Shown piece after piece: positions 48,509 to 57,136 of a stretch of DNA of 64,000 nucleotides. Position numbers and translations under genes: made by a program. Source of the stretch: an uncultured Clostridia bacterium (GTDB lineage: Bacteria > Bacillota > Clostridia > Oscillospirales > Ruminococcaceae); contig CANPZC010000001.1 in NCBI GenBank assembly GCA_947589355.1, forward strand, positions 124,001-188,000, given 5' to 3'. The notes below the pieces were generated by a model. That model was not told the DNA's origin and ran no database searches. It saw only the letters and a program-made list of their open reading frames with translations. Every line of letters starts with the position of its first letter. Within the stretch, counting starts at the first letter, position 1.

Positions 48509-49348
48509 ATGGACGAAGCTTTGAAAAAACAACTGCAAATCACAGCCTGTAAAGTGCGTATGGGCATTATCGAGGGCGTGTATAACGCAAAGTCGGGTCA
48601 CCCCGGCGGTTCGCTCTCTATAGCTGATACGCTGACCTATCTGTACTTTGCGAAAATGAACATCTACCCCGATAAGCCCGATCTTCCTGACAGGGACAGA
48701 CTGGTGCTTTCAAAAGGTCATACCGCCCCTGCGCTCTATTCAACTTTGGCGCAAAGAGGTTATTTTGACGTCGAGGAGCTGAAATCCCTGCGCCATGTAG
48801 GTGCGCTTTTGCAGGGTCACCCCTGTATCCATATCCCCGGCGTAGATATGTCTTCGGGCTCTTTGGGTCAGGGCATCTCGGCAGCCGCAGGCATGGCTCT
48901 TTCGGGCAAAATATCTTCCCAGCCGTATAAGGTGTATGCAATACTCGGCGACGGCGAAATAGAAGAAGGTCAGGTGTGGGAAGCAGCAATGTTCGCAGCC
49001 CACTATCAACTCGATAACCTCGTCGCTATCGTAGATAACAACGGCTTGCAGATAGACGGCAAAATTAGCGATGTCTGCTCACCTTACCCCATAACCGATA
49101 AGTTCAAGGCTTTCGGCTGGCACGTTATTGAAATGGACGCCCACGACTTTGATTCTATAGAAAAAGCCTTTAACGAAGCCGAAACAGTCTCGCAGATGCC
49201 CGTAGCTATTATTCAGAAGAGCGTTAAGGGCAAGGGCGTTTCGTTTATGGAAGATCAAGTCTCTTGGCACGGCACAGCCCCCAACGCGGAGCAGTACGCC
49301 GCCGCTATGGAGGAACTTCAGAATACTTTGAAAGGCTTGGAGGGTTAA
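48509..49348 (+). CDS. Transketolase, N-terminal subunit
   Basis: SGHPGGSLSIADTLTYLYF; LSKGHTAPALYSTLA; LGDGEIEEGQVWEAA. Confidence 0.95.
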   Translation: MDEALKKQLQITACKVRMGIIEGVYNAKSGHPGGSLSIADTLTYLYFAKMNIYPDKPDLPDRDRLVLSKGHTAPALYSTLAQRGYFDVEELKSLRHVGALLQGHPCIHIPGVDMSSGSLGQGISAAAGMALSGKISSQPYKVYAILGDGEIEEGQVWEAAMFAAHYQLDNLVAIVDNNGLQIDGKISDVCSPYPITDKFKAFGWHVIEMDAHDFDSIEKAFNEAETVSQMPVAIIQKSVKGKGVSFMEDQVSWHGTAPNAEQYAAAMEELQNTLKGLEG

Positions 49349-49351
49349 TAT

Positions 49352-50296
49352 ATGTCAGATGTTGTAAAAATAGCCACAAGAGAAAGCTACGGCAATGCCC
49401 TTGCTGAACTTGGCGATAAATATGAAAACTTGTATGTCCTCGATGCGGATCTCGCAGCCGCCACAAAAACAGGCATATTCAAAAAGAAATTCCCTGATAG
49501 ATTTTTTGACTGCGGCATAGCCGAGGCGAATATGATGGGCGTAGCGGCAGGCTTAGCTGCCACAGGCAAAATACCTTTCGCTTCGTCGTTTGCAATGTTC
49601 GCAGCAGGCAGAGCCTTTGAAATTGTCAGAAATTCCATAGGCTATCCGCACCTTAACGTAAAAATCGGCGCTACCCATGCAGGCATTTCTGTAGGCGAGG
49701 ACGGCGCAACACACCAGTGCAACGAGGATATCGCCCTTATGCGCACCATTCCGGGCATGACCATAATAAACCCTGCCGACGACGTTGAAGCAAGAGCGGC
49801 AGTCGCAGCAGCGGTCGAGTATGTTGGCCCCGTATATATGCGCTTCGGCAGACTTGCAGTGCCTGTTTTCAATGATAAAGACACCTATAAATTCGAGCTC
49901 GGCAAGGGCATTCAGCTTCGTCAGGGCAGCGATATAACTATCATTGCTACGGGTCTTATGGTGAACGAAGCTCTCATAGCCGCCGATACACTCAAAGAGC
50001 AGGGCATAAGCGCGCGAGTTATCAATATCCACACCATTAAGCCTATAGACCGCGAAATTATCGCAAAAGCCGCCGCCGAAACAAAGCTTATCGTCACCGT
50101 TGAGGAGCATAGCATAATAGGCGGTCTCGGCAGTGCGGTTACAGAAGTCGTCTGCGAAGAATGCCCCTGCAAGGTAGTGCGCATCGGCGTAAATGATGAG
50201 TTCGGCTGTTCGGGCCCCGCGGCAGAGCTTCTCAAAAAATTCGGTCTTTCTAGCGAGAACATCATCAAGACCGTAAAGCAGCTTCTCGGCAAGTAA
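49352..50296 (+). CDS. Transketolase, C-terminal subunit
   Basis: ATRESYGNALAELGDKYENLYVLDADL; FDCGIAEANMMGVAAGLA. Confidence 0.95.
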   Translation: MSDVVKIATRESYGNALAELGDKYENLYVLDADLAAATKTGIFKKKFPDRFFDCGIAEANMMGVAAGLAATGKIPFASSFAMFAAGRAFEIVRNSIGYPHLNVKIGATHAGISVGEDGATHQCNEDIALMRTIPGMTIINPADDVEARAAVAAAVEYVGPVYMRFGRLAVPVFNDKDTYKFELGKGIQLRQGSDITIIATGLMVNEALIAADTLKEQGISARVINIHTIKPIDREIIAKAAAETKLIVTVEEHSIIGGLGSAVTEVVCEECPCKVVRIGVNDEFGCSGPAAELLKKFGLSSENIIKTVKQLLGK

Positions 50297-50314
50297 TATA
50301 CTATATTAAATACT

Positions 50315-50347
50315 AAAGTCATCGCCATAGCGCGGTGACTTTTTTTT
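50315..50347 (+). terminator. Intrinsic terminator after transketolase
   Basis: AAAGTCATCGC-catagc-GCGGTGACTTTTTTTT. Confidence 0.8.
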
Positions 50348-50404
50348 GCTTTTCTTCGTTCACAAAAATATCATATTTAGTTTACAAAACGTTTACAAAA
50401 AACT

Positions 50405-50432
50405 TGTAACATTTCCTGTGTAACTTGTGTAC
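50405..50432 (+). promoter_or_regulatory. Candidate ECF-sigma promoter 1 (TGTAAC-N16-GTGTAC)
   Basis: TTGTAACATTTCC-N10-GTGTACTTATTATTGAAAACAT; same arrangement at 51648. Confidence 0.5.
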
Positions 50433-50498
50433 TTATTATTGAAAACATAAATATTGCCGATTTGGGGCGAAATATGCATTCAGAAAGGAAATGATGTT

Positions 50499-50984
50499 AT
50501 GAAAAAACAGGTAAGAATTTTCACTCTGGCAGTCGCGGTAGCGCTTGCGGCAAGTATGCTGACCGCCTGCCAAAGCAGTGAAAGAGAAACCTACTTTGAA
50601 GAAAACTCCAAAGGTGAGATAGTTGACAGCGAACTACTGGAGAAGATCGAGCAGGAGGCAGAGCAGCTGAATACCCACATCTTGGGAGACTACAAGCAGC
50701 CTACAGTAAGCGGCGGACAAAGAAGTGATATTACGCTGAGCGACAAGTATGCGTATGTATTTTGGTTCATGGGGGATATGGGGTATATAAAGGTAGACCT
50801 GCAAACAGGCGAGGCTATTCCGCTTTGTGATGTAGCAGGCTGTACGCATGATTACAATCAATTTCCCGAATGCATAAACAACAGCTTTTGGCTAAATCCA
50901 ACTCCCGTCGGCGATTCGATTTGGCGCACCGACGAGAATAAACTGGTGGAGGAAACCCAAGACGGCGAAACGTGGAAGAATTAG
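50499..50984 (+). CDS. Small lipoprotein, possibly truncated DUF5050/beta-propeller-type lipoprotein
   Basis: Lipobox LTAC; ALCDVAGCTHD-like PLCDVAGCTHDYNQFPEC followed soon by stop. Confidence 0.65.
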   Translation: MKKQVRIFTLAVAVALAASMLTACQSSERETYFEENSKGEIVDSELLEKIEQEAEQLNTHILGDYKQPTVSGGQRSDITLSDKYAYVFWFMGDMGYIKVDLQTGEAIPLCDVAGCTHDYNQFPECINNSFWLNPTPVGDSIWRTDENKLVEETQDGETWKN

Positions 50985-51050
50985 ACCATGGTAATTGTAT
51001 CGCACACCGCGATATGATATACAAAAATCTTTTTCAAGGAGGAGAATAAA

Positions 51051-51542
51051 ATGAAAAAAGTATTGACAGCTTTAACTGCACTGGTGCTGACATTCGGCAT
51101 GACAGCGTGTGCAGCAAAAGCGCCCCCGGCACAAACAGATGCTGCGGTCGCTGTTTCTGTGGAATACGTGCCCGAAAGCGTCGAAACCGCAGAAGAAACT
51201 TCTGTGACCAAGTCAGAGAAGTTTGGCGAGAGCGGCGATATCACAGGTTTTTCCTGTGGTTATAACGTTCTGTTCCAAGCAGAAAACGGCGGAGTTATAT
51301 CCGCTATCTCTGAATCTATGAAAAAGCCCCTGAACATAAACGAGGGGCTGGATCTCACGCTCTTTATCAATGTCGGCTTTGCCGAAGATTGTCTGGGCAG
51401 TGAGTATGAGAGCCTCGCAGAAAATGACGGTATAAAAGCCGATGTCCGTCTTTTCTGTAACGGCAAGGTGGTCAAACATTCGCTTGACAAAAACGAGCAA
51501 AAGGTATCTCGTAAATATCGCCAAATAGCACTCCTGACTTAA
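51051..51542 (+). CDS. Small putative lipoprotein
   Basis: MKKVLTALTALVLTFGMTACAA lipobox; good SD (GGAGGAG). Confidence 0.65.
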   Translation: MKKVLTALTALVLTFGMTACAAKAPPAQTDAAVAVSVEYVPESVETAEETSVTKSEKFGESGDITGFSCGYNVLFQAENGGVISAISESMKKPLNINEGLDLTLFINVGFAEDCLGSEYESLAENDGIKADVRLFCNGKVVKHSLDKNEQKVSRKYRQIALLT

Positions 51543-51557
51543 ATGCAGCACAAAAAA

Positions 51558-51577
51558 GAGAGGCAATATTGCCTCTC
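51558..51577 (-). terminator. Terminator hairpin on minus strand downstream of trkA
   Basis: Perfect palindrome GAGAGGCAATATTGCCTCTC followed by TTTTTT on the minus strand. Confidence 0.65.
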
Positions 51578-51647
51578 TCAACTGCATTGTTCAGTATGTA
51601 CAAAAATCCGACAAAATTTTGTACATTCATACAAACTTCAAATTCTT

Positions 51648-51675
51648 TGTAACATTTCCGCCCCTCAGCGTGTAC
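51648..51675 (+). promoter_or_regulatory. Candidate orphan ECF-sigma promoter 2 (TGTAAC-N16-GTGTAC), pointing antisense into trkA
   Basis: TTGTAACATTTCC-N10-GTGTACTTATTTATGAAAGCAT matches the 50405 copy. Confidence 0.4.
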
Positions 51676-51707
51676 TTATTTATGAAAGCATTTTATACGT
51701 CAATAAG

Positions 51708-52361
51708 TCAGAATTTGAAGCACTTCTGAATATCCTTTATCCCACCGATGACAAAAACATTGTCACCCTCCTGCATCTGCGTGTCGGGTGAGGGTATAAA
51801 CACTTCACCGTTTCTTTTCAGCGTAAGAATGTTTATGTTGAATTTCTTGCGTATGTCTATCTGCGAGAGCGTCTTTCCGTACCAGTCTTTCGGTATTATA
51901 AGCTCGTATATAGAGTAGTTGCTGTCCAGCTGTATGAAGTCAAGTATGCTGTCAGAAGCGTACCTTGTCGCAATGCGCAGAGCCATCTGTTTTTCGGGGT
52001 ATACAACTTCGTCAGCGCCGTTTCTCAATAGAAACTTCATCTGTATGTCGTTCGTCGCGCGCGAGATAACTTTCTTCGCACCAAGCTCTTTCAGAAGCGA
52101 TGTAGCCTCCAGCGAAGACTGAAACAAGCTGCCCAGCGCCACAAAGCACAGGTCAAAATTGTCTATCCCCAAAGAGCGCAAAAACTCTTCGTTTGTGCCG
52201 TCGCCGATGTTCGCAACGGTAACATACGGCAGCACCTCGTTGATGCTCTCTTCGTTGGTGTCAACCGCCATTACCTCGCACCGCAGCTCCGCCATTCTCT
52301 TAGCAATAGTGCTTCCGAACTGTCCCACACCGATTATAAGTACACTTTTCATTTTTAACAC
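51708..52361 (-). CDS. TrkA/KtrA family K+ channel regulatory subunit
   Basis: VLIIGVGQFGSTIAKRMAELRCEVMAVDTNEE; RCK-N and RCK-C. Confidence 0.93.
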   Translation of the reverse strand: MLKMKSVLIIGVGQFGSTIAKRMAELRCEVMAVDTNEESINEVLPYVTVANIGDGTNEEFLRSLGIDNFDLCFVALGSLFQSSLEATSLLKELGAKKVISRATNDIQMKFLLRNGADEVVYPEKQMALRIATRYASDSILDFIQLDSNYSIYELIIPKDWYGKTLSQIDIRKKFNINILTLKRNGEVFIPSPDTQMQEGDNVFVIGGIKDIQKCFKF

Positions 52362-53705
52362 CTATCCTACAGTAATATTTTCAAGGGGCAAGCGCGAATT
52401 GTTGCTTCCCGACGACGAGAACGCCGCGTAAATAAGCGTAAGTCCGCCCACCCTGCCAAAGAACATAAGAACCATGAGTATTATACGTGATGAAAGCGAA
52501 AGGGAAGTGGTAATGCCAAGCGTGAGCCCAACCGTTCCTATCGCCGAACCCGTTTCAAATAAGCAGTCAATAAGCGGCAAGCCCTCAACGGTGCTGATCA
52601 TCACGCCGCCCACAAAAAACAGCGATAAATACATAAACAGTATCGCGCCGGCATTTCTCACCGCCGTGTCAGAAATTCGCCGCTTGAAGCACTCAACATC
52701 GTTTCGCCTGCTGAATACCGTTATCGCAGATAAAAACAGCACCGCGAATGTAGCAGTCTTCATACCGCCTGCCGTAGACCCCGGCGAGCCGCCTATCAGC
52801 ATAAGCACCGTCATTACAGCCTTGCCAGATTCGCTCATCTGCGTAAGATCCTGCGTGTTGAAGCCTGCCGTCCTCGTCGTCACCGACTGAAACAGCGAGC
52901 TCAGCACCCTGTCACCCACAGACATATCACTATATTCAAAAACAAAGAAATATACCGCAGGCAGCACCACCAGTATAAGCGATGTCAGCAGCACCACCTT
53001 GCTCTGTAAAGAGTACCTGCTCAGCCTGTGCTTGTGAGTTTTAATGTCGCGTATCGTTATAAAGCCTATGCCGCCTACCGTTATAAGCAGCATTATCACT
53101 ATATTTATAAGTATGTTTCCGCCGTATGTGCAAAGCGACGAGTATTGCTCCCTTATCCCCATAAGGTCAAAGCCTGCGTTGCAAAACGCCGATATAGAGT
53201 GAAATACCGAGTACCATATGCCTTTAAGTATGCCGAGATCGCTGCAAAATACAGGCATTAAAAGCACTGCCCCCACAAGCTCCGCAACGGCAGTCGCTAT
53301 CAGTATAAACCCCGTCAGGCGTACAATTCCGCCCACCTGCGGCGCAGAAATAGACTCCTGCATAGTGCTCCTCTGCCAAAGACCTATCTTCTTGCCGGCA
53401 GCGCGCATAACAGCAAGGCTCACCGTTATAACACCCATTCCGCCGACCTGTATCATCATGAGTATAACGAATTGCCCGAACATCGACCAGTAAGTCGCCG
53501 TGTCGTGAACTATAAGCCCCGTAACGCAGGTAGCCGAAACCGCCGTGAACAGCGTGTCGCTGAAAGGCGTTACCACCCTGTCTTTCGTCGCTATCGGCAG
53601 CATCAGCCAAAGCGAGCCCGTTAGTATTATAATAAGAAAGCTGAAAATTATAATCTGAAATGAAGACCTGCTTTTGTTGCTTTTCAATTTGTTTTTGTGA
53701 AACAT
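52362..53705 (-). CDS. TrkH/KtrB family K+ uptake membrane subunit
   Basis: FTAVSATCVTGLIVHDTATYWS; AFCNAGFDL; TTRTAGFNT; LIGGSPGSTAGGMKT. Confidence 0.94.
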   Translation of the reverse strand: MFHKNKLKSNKSRSSFQIIIFSFLIIILTGSLWLMLPIATKDRVVTPFSDTLFTAVSATCVTGLIVHDTATYWSMFGQFVILMMIQVGGMGVITVSLAVMRAAGKKIGLWQRSTMQESISAPQVGGIVRLTGFILIATAVAELVGAVLLMPVFCSDLGILKGIWYSVFHSISAFCNAGFDLMGIREQYSSLCTYGGNILINIVIMLLITVGGIGFITIRDIKTHKHRLSRYSLQSKVVLLTSLILVVLPAVYFFVFEYSDMSVGDRVLSSLFQSVTTRTAGFNTQDLTQMSESGKAVMTVLMLIGGSPGSTAGGMKTATFAVLFLSAITVFSRRNDVECFKRRISDTAVRNAGAILFMYLSLFFVGGVMISTVEGLPLIDCLFETGSAIGTVGLTLGITTSLSLSSRIILMVLMFFGRVGGLTLIYAAFSSSGSNNSRLPLENITVG

Positions 53706-53870
53706 ACCGCACTCCTATATTATAGTGTATACATACAATTTTAATTATAACATATTGCCCCTGAAGTTGTTGTTGAGATTTTTAATGATTTGTTAACATT
53801 GTGTTAATACTTTACGATTTATAAATTCTTAAACTTTTATTAAACTTGCTTTCCGATTTTTCCAAAAGCA

Positions 53871-53899
53871 TTGACATTTGTCATAATGTGTATTATAAT
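53871..53899 (+). promoter_or_regulatory. Perfect consensus sigma-A promoter TTGACA-N17-TATAAT with overlapping palindrome TGACA-TT-TGTCA
   Basis: Direct reading. Confidence 0.85.
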
Positions 53900-53982
53900 G
53901 TACTTAACAAGTATTACGTTTGGTGCGTATAACGCGCTTTATGTGATAAACAAAATTTTTACAGAAAGGTAAGGTAAATAGT

Positions 53983-54654
53983 ATGGTAAAACTAACCAAC
54001 ATCAAAAAGGTCTATAACCCCGGCAAATCAAACGAGTTTGAGGCTCTCAAAGGTGTTTCCTGCGAGATAAAGGACGGCGAACTTGTTGCAGTTATCGGAA
54101 AGAGCGGCGCAGGTAAGTCAACAATGCTGCATATCCTCGCTTGTATCGACAGCTATCAGGGCGGCGAGTACAGCATCGACGGTGAACTGGTAAAGAAGCT
54201 CTCCGAAAGAGAGTATGCCCGTATCCGCAACGAGAAGATAGGCATGGTAATGCAGGATTTCGCCCTTGTTGAGGACTTCACCGCGCTTGAAAACGTCATG
54301 ATACCGCTTTCGTTCTCAAAGAAGAAAATAGAGAACAAAAAAGAGAAAGCCATGGCAGCTCTCAAAGCTGTAGGCGTTGAAGACCTCGCAAAAAAGCCCT
54401 GTAATAAGCTCTCGGGCGGTCAGAAGCAAAGGGTAGCTATCGCAAGAGCAATAGTCAACGAGCCGAGCATGATACTTGCCGATGAACCCACCGGCGCGCT
54501 CGACAGTAAAACAGGCGCAGAGATAATGGAGCTTTTCAAGCAGCTGCACCAGCAGGGAAGAACGGTGATAATCGTAACGCACGACCCCAAGATCGCCGAG
54601 CAGTGCGAAAAAGTCATCGAGATATCCGACGGCGAGATAATCAAGACAGCGTAA
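53983..54654 (+). CDS. ABC transporter ATPase (LolD/MacB-type), no adjacent permease
   Basis: IGKSGAGKSTMLHILACID; LSGGQKQRVAIARAIVNEPSMILADEPTGALD. Confidence 0.94.
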   Translation: MVKLTNIKKVYNPGKSNEFEALKGVSCEIKDGELVAVIGKSGAGKSTMLHILACIDSYQGGEYSIDGELVKKLSEREYARIRNEKIGMVMQDFALVEDFTALENVMIPLSFSKKKIENKKEKAMAALKAVGVEDLAKKPCNKLSGGQKQRVAIARAIVNEPSMILADEPTGALDSKTGAEIMELFKQLHQQGRTVIIVTHDPKIAEQCEKVIEISDGEIIKTA

Positions 54655-54660
54655 ACGCAA

Positions 54661-54691
54661 AAAAACCGTCCCAACACAGGGACGGTTTTTT
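54661..54691. terminator. Bidirectional intrinsic terminator
   Basis: AAAAACCGTCCC-aacaca-GGGACGGTTTTTT. Confidence 0.9.
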
Positions 54692-54696
54692 GTATT

Positions 54697-55527
54697 TCAG
54701 TTCATCGCAAATCCCTCAGGGGTATCAGAGGGTGCGCCTACAAGCTCATTGAAAAGGATAGAATATTTTGTGCAGCTGTCGTGCGTAAGCTTTACAGCCC
54801 CTGCGCGCAGGCTTATCGGGAGCTCGGTGCCGTCGCAGTTTACCACTTCGCCGTTGTGCGCCATGACCGACAGCGCAAGGCTTTTTACTTCTTCCGGCTC
54901 AGAGCAGTCGGTCACAAGTACATATTCATCGCCGCCTATGCGGAACATGAACATATCATCACCGCACGCCTGTTCAATGCGGCTCAGCGATTCCCTTATC
55001 GCGGCATCGCCCGCTTTTCTGCCGTAGGTCTTGTTAATGTTGTCTAAACAGCAGGTGTCAAAGCATAAAACATACTTGCCCTCTTTTGAACGTATACGGT
55101 CGTACAGTTCTGTAATATCAAACCTGTTTTTCATTATTGGTTCACCTCCTTTGTGCTCCGCTGTCTGCGGAAAATCCAGCTTTGGGAAAAGCTCGGTAAA
55201 GCTGCGATCTTTTGCGTACCTCTGCGGAGTTATGCCCCACACTCTCATAAAGGCGCGTGCGAAAGCCTCGGGCGATCGGTAGCCGTAATCGAGCGCAGTA
55301 TCCAGTACCGAACGACCGCTTTTCAAAGCTCGGGCGGCAAGGGTCATTCTCCGCCTTGTTACATAATCGCCTATGCTTATGTGAAAAACGTATCTGAATA
55401 GTTTTTGCAGCCCCGAAAGCGAACACATTGCCGCCGCTGCACAATCTTGCTGCGAAAAGTCACCGCTGAGATGTTCTTCCGTGTACTCCAATGCCCTGCG
55501 CAGAGTATCAAGCTTAAAATTATCCAT
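54697..55527 (-). CDS. AraC-type HTH fused to GGDEF-like domain
   Basis: DYVTRRRMTLAARALKSG...LDYGYRSPEAFARAFMRVWGITPQRY; then DTCCLDNINKTYGRKAGDAAI...FMFRIGGDEYVLV. Confidence 0.85.
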   Translation of the reverse strand: MDNFKLDTLRRALEYTEEHLSGDFSQQDCAAAAMCSLSGLQKLFRYVFHISIGDYVTRRRMTLAARALKSGRSVLDTALDYGYRSPEAFARAFMRVWGITPQRYAKDRSFTELFPKLDFPQTAEHKGGEPIMKNRFDITELYDRIRSKEGKYVLCFDTCCLDNINKTYGRKAGDAAIRESLSRIEQACGDDMFMFRIGGDEYVLVTDCSEPEEVKSLALSVMAHNGEVVNCDGTELPISLRAGAVKLTHDSCTKYSILFNELVGAPSDTPEGFAMN

Positions 55528-55663
55528 TCAGGCATTCTCCTTTCAAGTGTGGGATATTTATCAGGCTTTTCTATCTAACGTTCCGGAACAATTAAAGTAT
55601 AACACAATAAATCATAAAAATCCTGATAATTTGAGTAAAAATGCAAAGCCGTCTGAATATATA

Positions 55664-55696
55664 TTGCGCTTACGCGCAAGCCTGCGGAGCCGTTCA
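55664..55696 (+). repeat. Interspersed hairpin repeat copy C
   Basis: TTGCGCTTACGCGCAAGCCTGCGGAGCCGTTCA. Confidence 0.7.
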
Positions 55697-55783
55697 CCGC
55701 CAGTAAGCAGTTGATCAATGTGTGCTGTCATAATTATGCACATAAATTTCTGTAACTTTTCAGCGAGTGCGTTTAACCGTCCT

Positions 55784-55819
55784 AGAAAACAAAATCGGCG
55801 ACTCAATAAAGTCGCCGAA
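55784..55819 (-). terminator. Terminator-like repeat downstream of cysK-like gene (second copy of the ackA terminator)
   Basis: Minus strand TTCGGCGACtttattgaGTCGCCGATTTTGTTTTCT. Confidence 0.7.
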
Positions 55820-55857
55820 ATAAACCGTTCCAACCTCTGATAGCTTAAAATATTCTC

Positions 55858-56787
55858 CTATTCATCAAACAGCGGCGTTGAAAAATACCTCTCCGCAGTG
55901 TCGGGCAGTATCGTCACCACCGTCTTGCCTGCGCCCAGCTTTTCAGCCATTTTCAAAGCCGCCGCAACATTCGTGCCGCTCGATATTCCGCACATTATGC
56001 CCTCTTTTCGCGCCAGATCGCGCGCCGTCTGGATCGCTTCTTCGTCCGAAACTATGTAAATGTCGTCGTATATCTCCCTGTTAAGAATGTCGGGAATTAT
56101 CCCATCGCCAATGCCCATTTGCAGGTGCGTGCCAATGTTGCCGCCTGCTAAGATCGCCGCATTTTCGGGCTCTACCGCCCATATCATCAGGTCAGGGTAC
56201 TGCGAGCGCAAAGTCTCGCCAATGCCGGTTATCGTGCCGCCCGTGCCTATCCCTGAGCAAAAACCGTCTATCTTTCCTGCCGTCTGTTCCAGTATTTCAA
56301 GCGCCGTGTGGTACTTGTGCGCGTAAATGTTGTTTATGTTGTTGAACTGCTGCGGCACAAATACGCGGCTGTCCTCCTGCGCCATTTTCATAGCCAGCTC
56401 AACGCAGCCCCTGATGCACTTGCCAATGTCGCCGTCGTCGTGCACCAGCATAACCTCAGCCCCATAGTGGCGCACCAGCTTGCGGCGCTCCTCGCTCACC
56501 GAGTCGGGCATAATAATTATCGTCTTGTAGCCCCTCACCGCGCCCACCAGCGCAAGCCCTATGCCCTGATTGCCGCTCGTCGGCTCAACAATTATCGTAT
56601 CTTTTGTAATTTTGCCCTCCTGCTCGGCTTTCAGTATCATATTAAGCGCCGTGCGCGTTTTTATCGAGCCGCCAACATTCAGCCCCTCAAACTTCACCAG
56701 AACTTCCGCGCTGTCCGGGCTAACAATTTTATTCAGGCGTATCATCGGCGTGTGACCGACCGCCTCTAAAACATTGTTAAAGATCAT
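55858..56787 (-). CDS. Cysteine synthase family protein, divergent (GGSIKTR / TSGNQG)
   Basis: NNVLEAVGHTPMIRLNKI; EPTSGNQGIGLALVGAVRGYKTIIIMP; GIGTGGTITG. Confidence 0.88.
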   Translation of the reverse strand: MIFNNVLEAVGHTPMIRLNKIVSPDSAEVLVKFEGLNVGGSIKTRTALNMILKAEQEGKITKDTIIVEPTSGNQGIGLALVGAVRGYKTIIIMPDSVSEERRKLVRHYGAEVMLVHDDGDIGKCIRGCVELAMKMAQEDSRVFVPQQFNNINNIYAHKYHTALEILEQTAGKIDGFCSGIGTGGTITGIGETLRSQYPDLMIWAVEPENAAILAGGNIGTHLQMGIGDGIIPDILNREIYDDIYIVSDEEAIQTARDLARKEGIMCGISSGTNVAAALKMAEKLGAGKTVVTILPDTAERYFSTPLFDE

Positions 56788-57136
56788 GCTATCTTTCCTC
56801 TCGGTGTATTGTATTGATTATAACATATTTTTTCCTCAATTGCAATACGCCCTTTGGTGTAATATTTTTATGTACTGTGTACCGCTGAAGACCGTTTTTT
56901 CACCCTGCCGCGATAAATTTTGCCGATTTTTGTGCAATCTCTACAAAATATTATATAAAAAATTATGATATTTACTGTTGTAATGCGGTCAAAATTGTGA
57001 TATAATGATTTAAATATCTATCATAAAAAGAGAGAAGTGCGCCTTTGGCGTGCGAAAAAGTACGTTTATTTTGTTTGTTTTGTGTATGTGTATCGGAACT
57101 TTGACCGACACAAGAATAATGAAAGGGACTGAAAAA

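Noticed and set aside
48509-50296. Transketolase in two ORFs as a broken gene
   Set aside because: Split N- and C-terminal transketolase subunits are a normal, well-known arrangement; both have their own start region.
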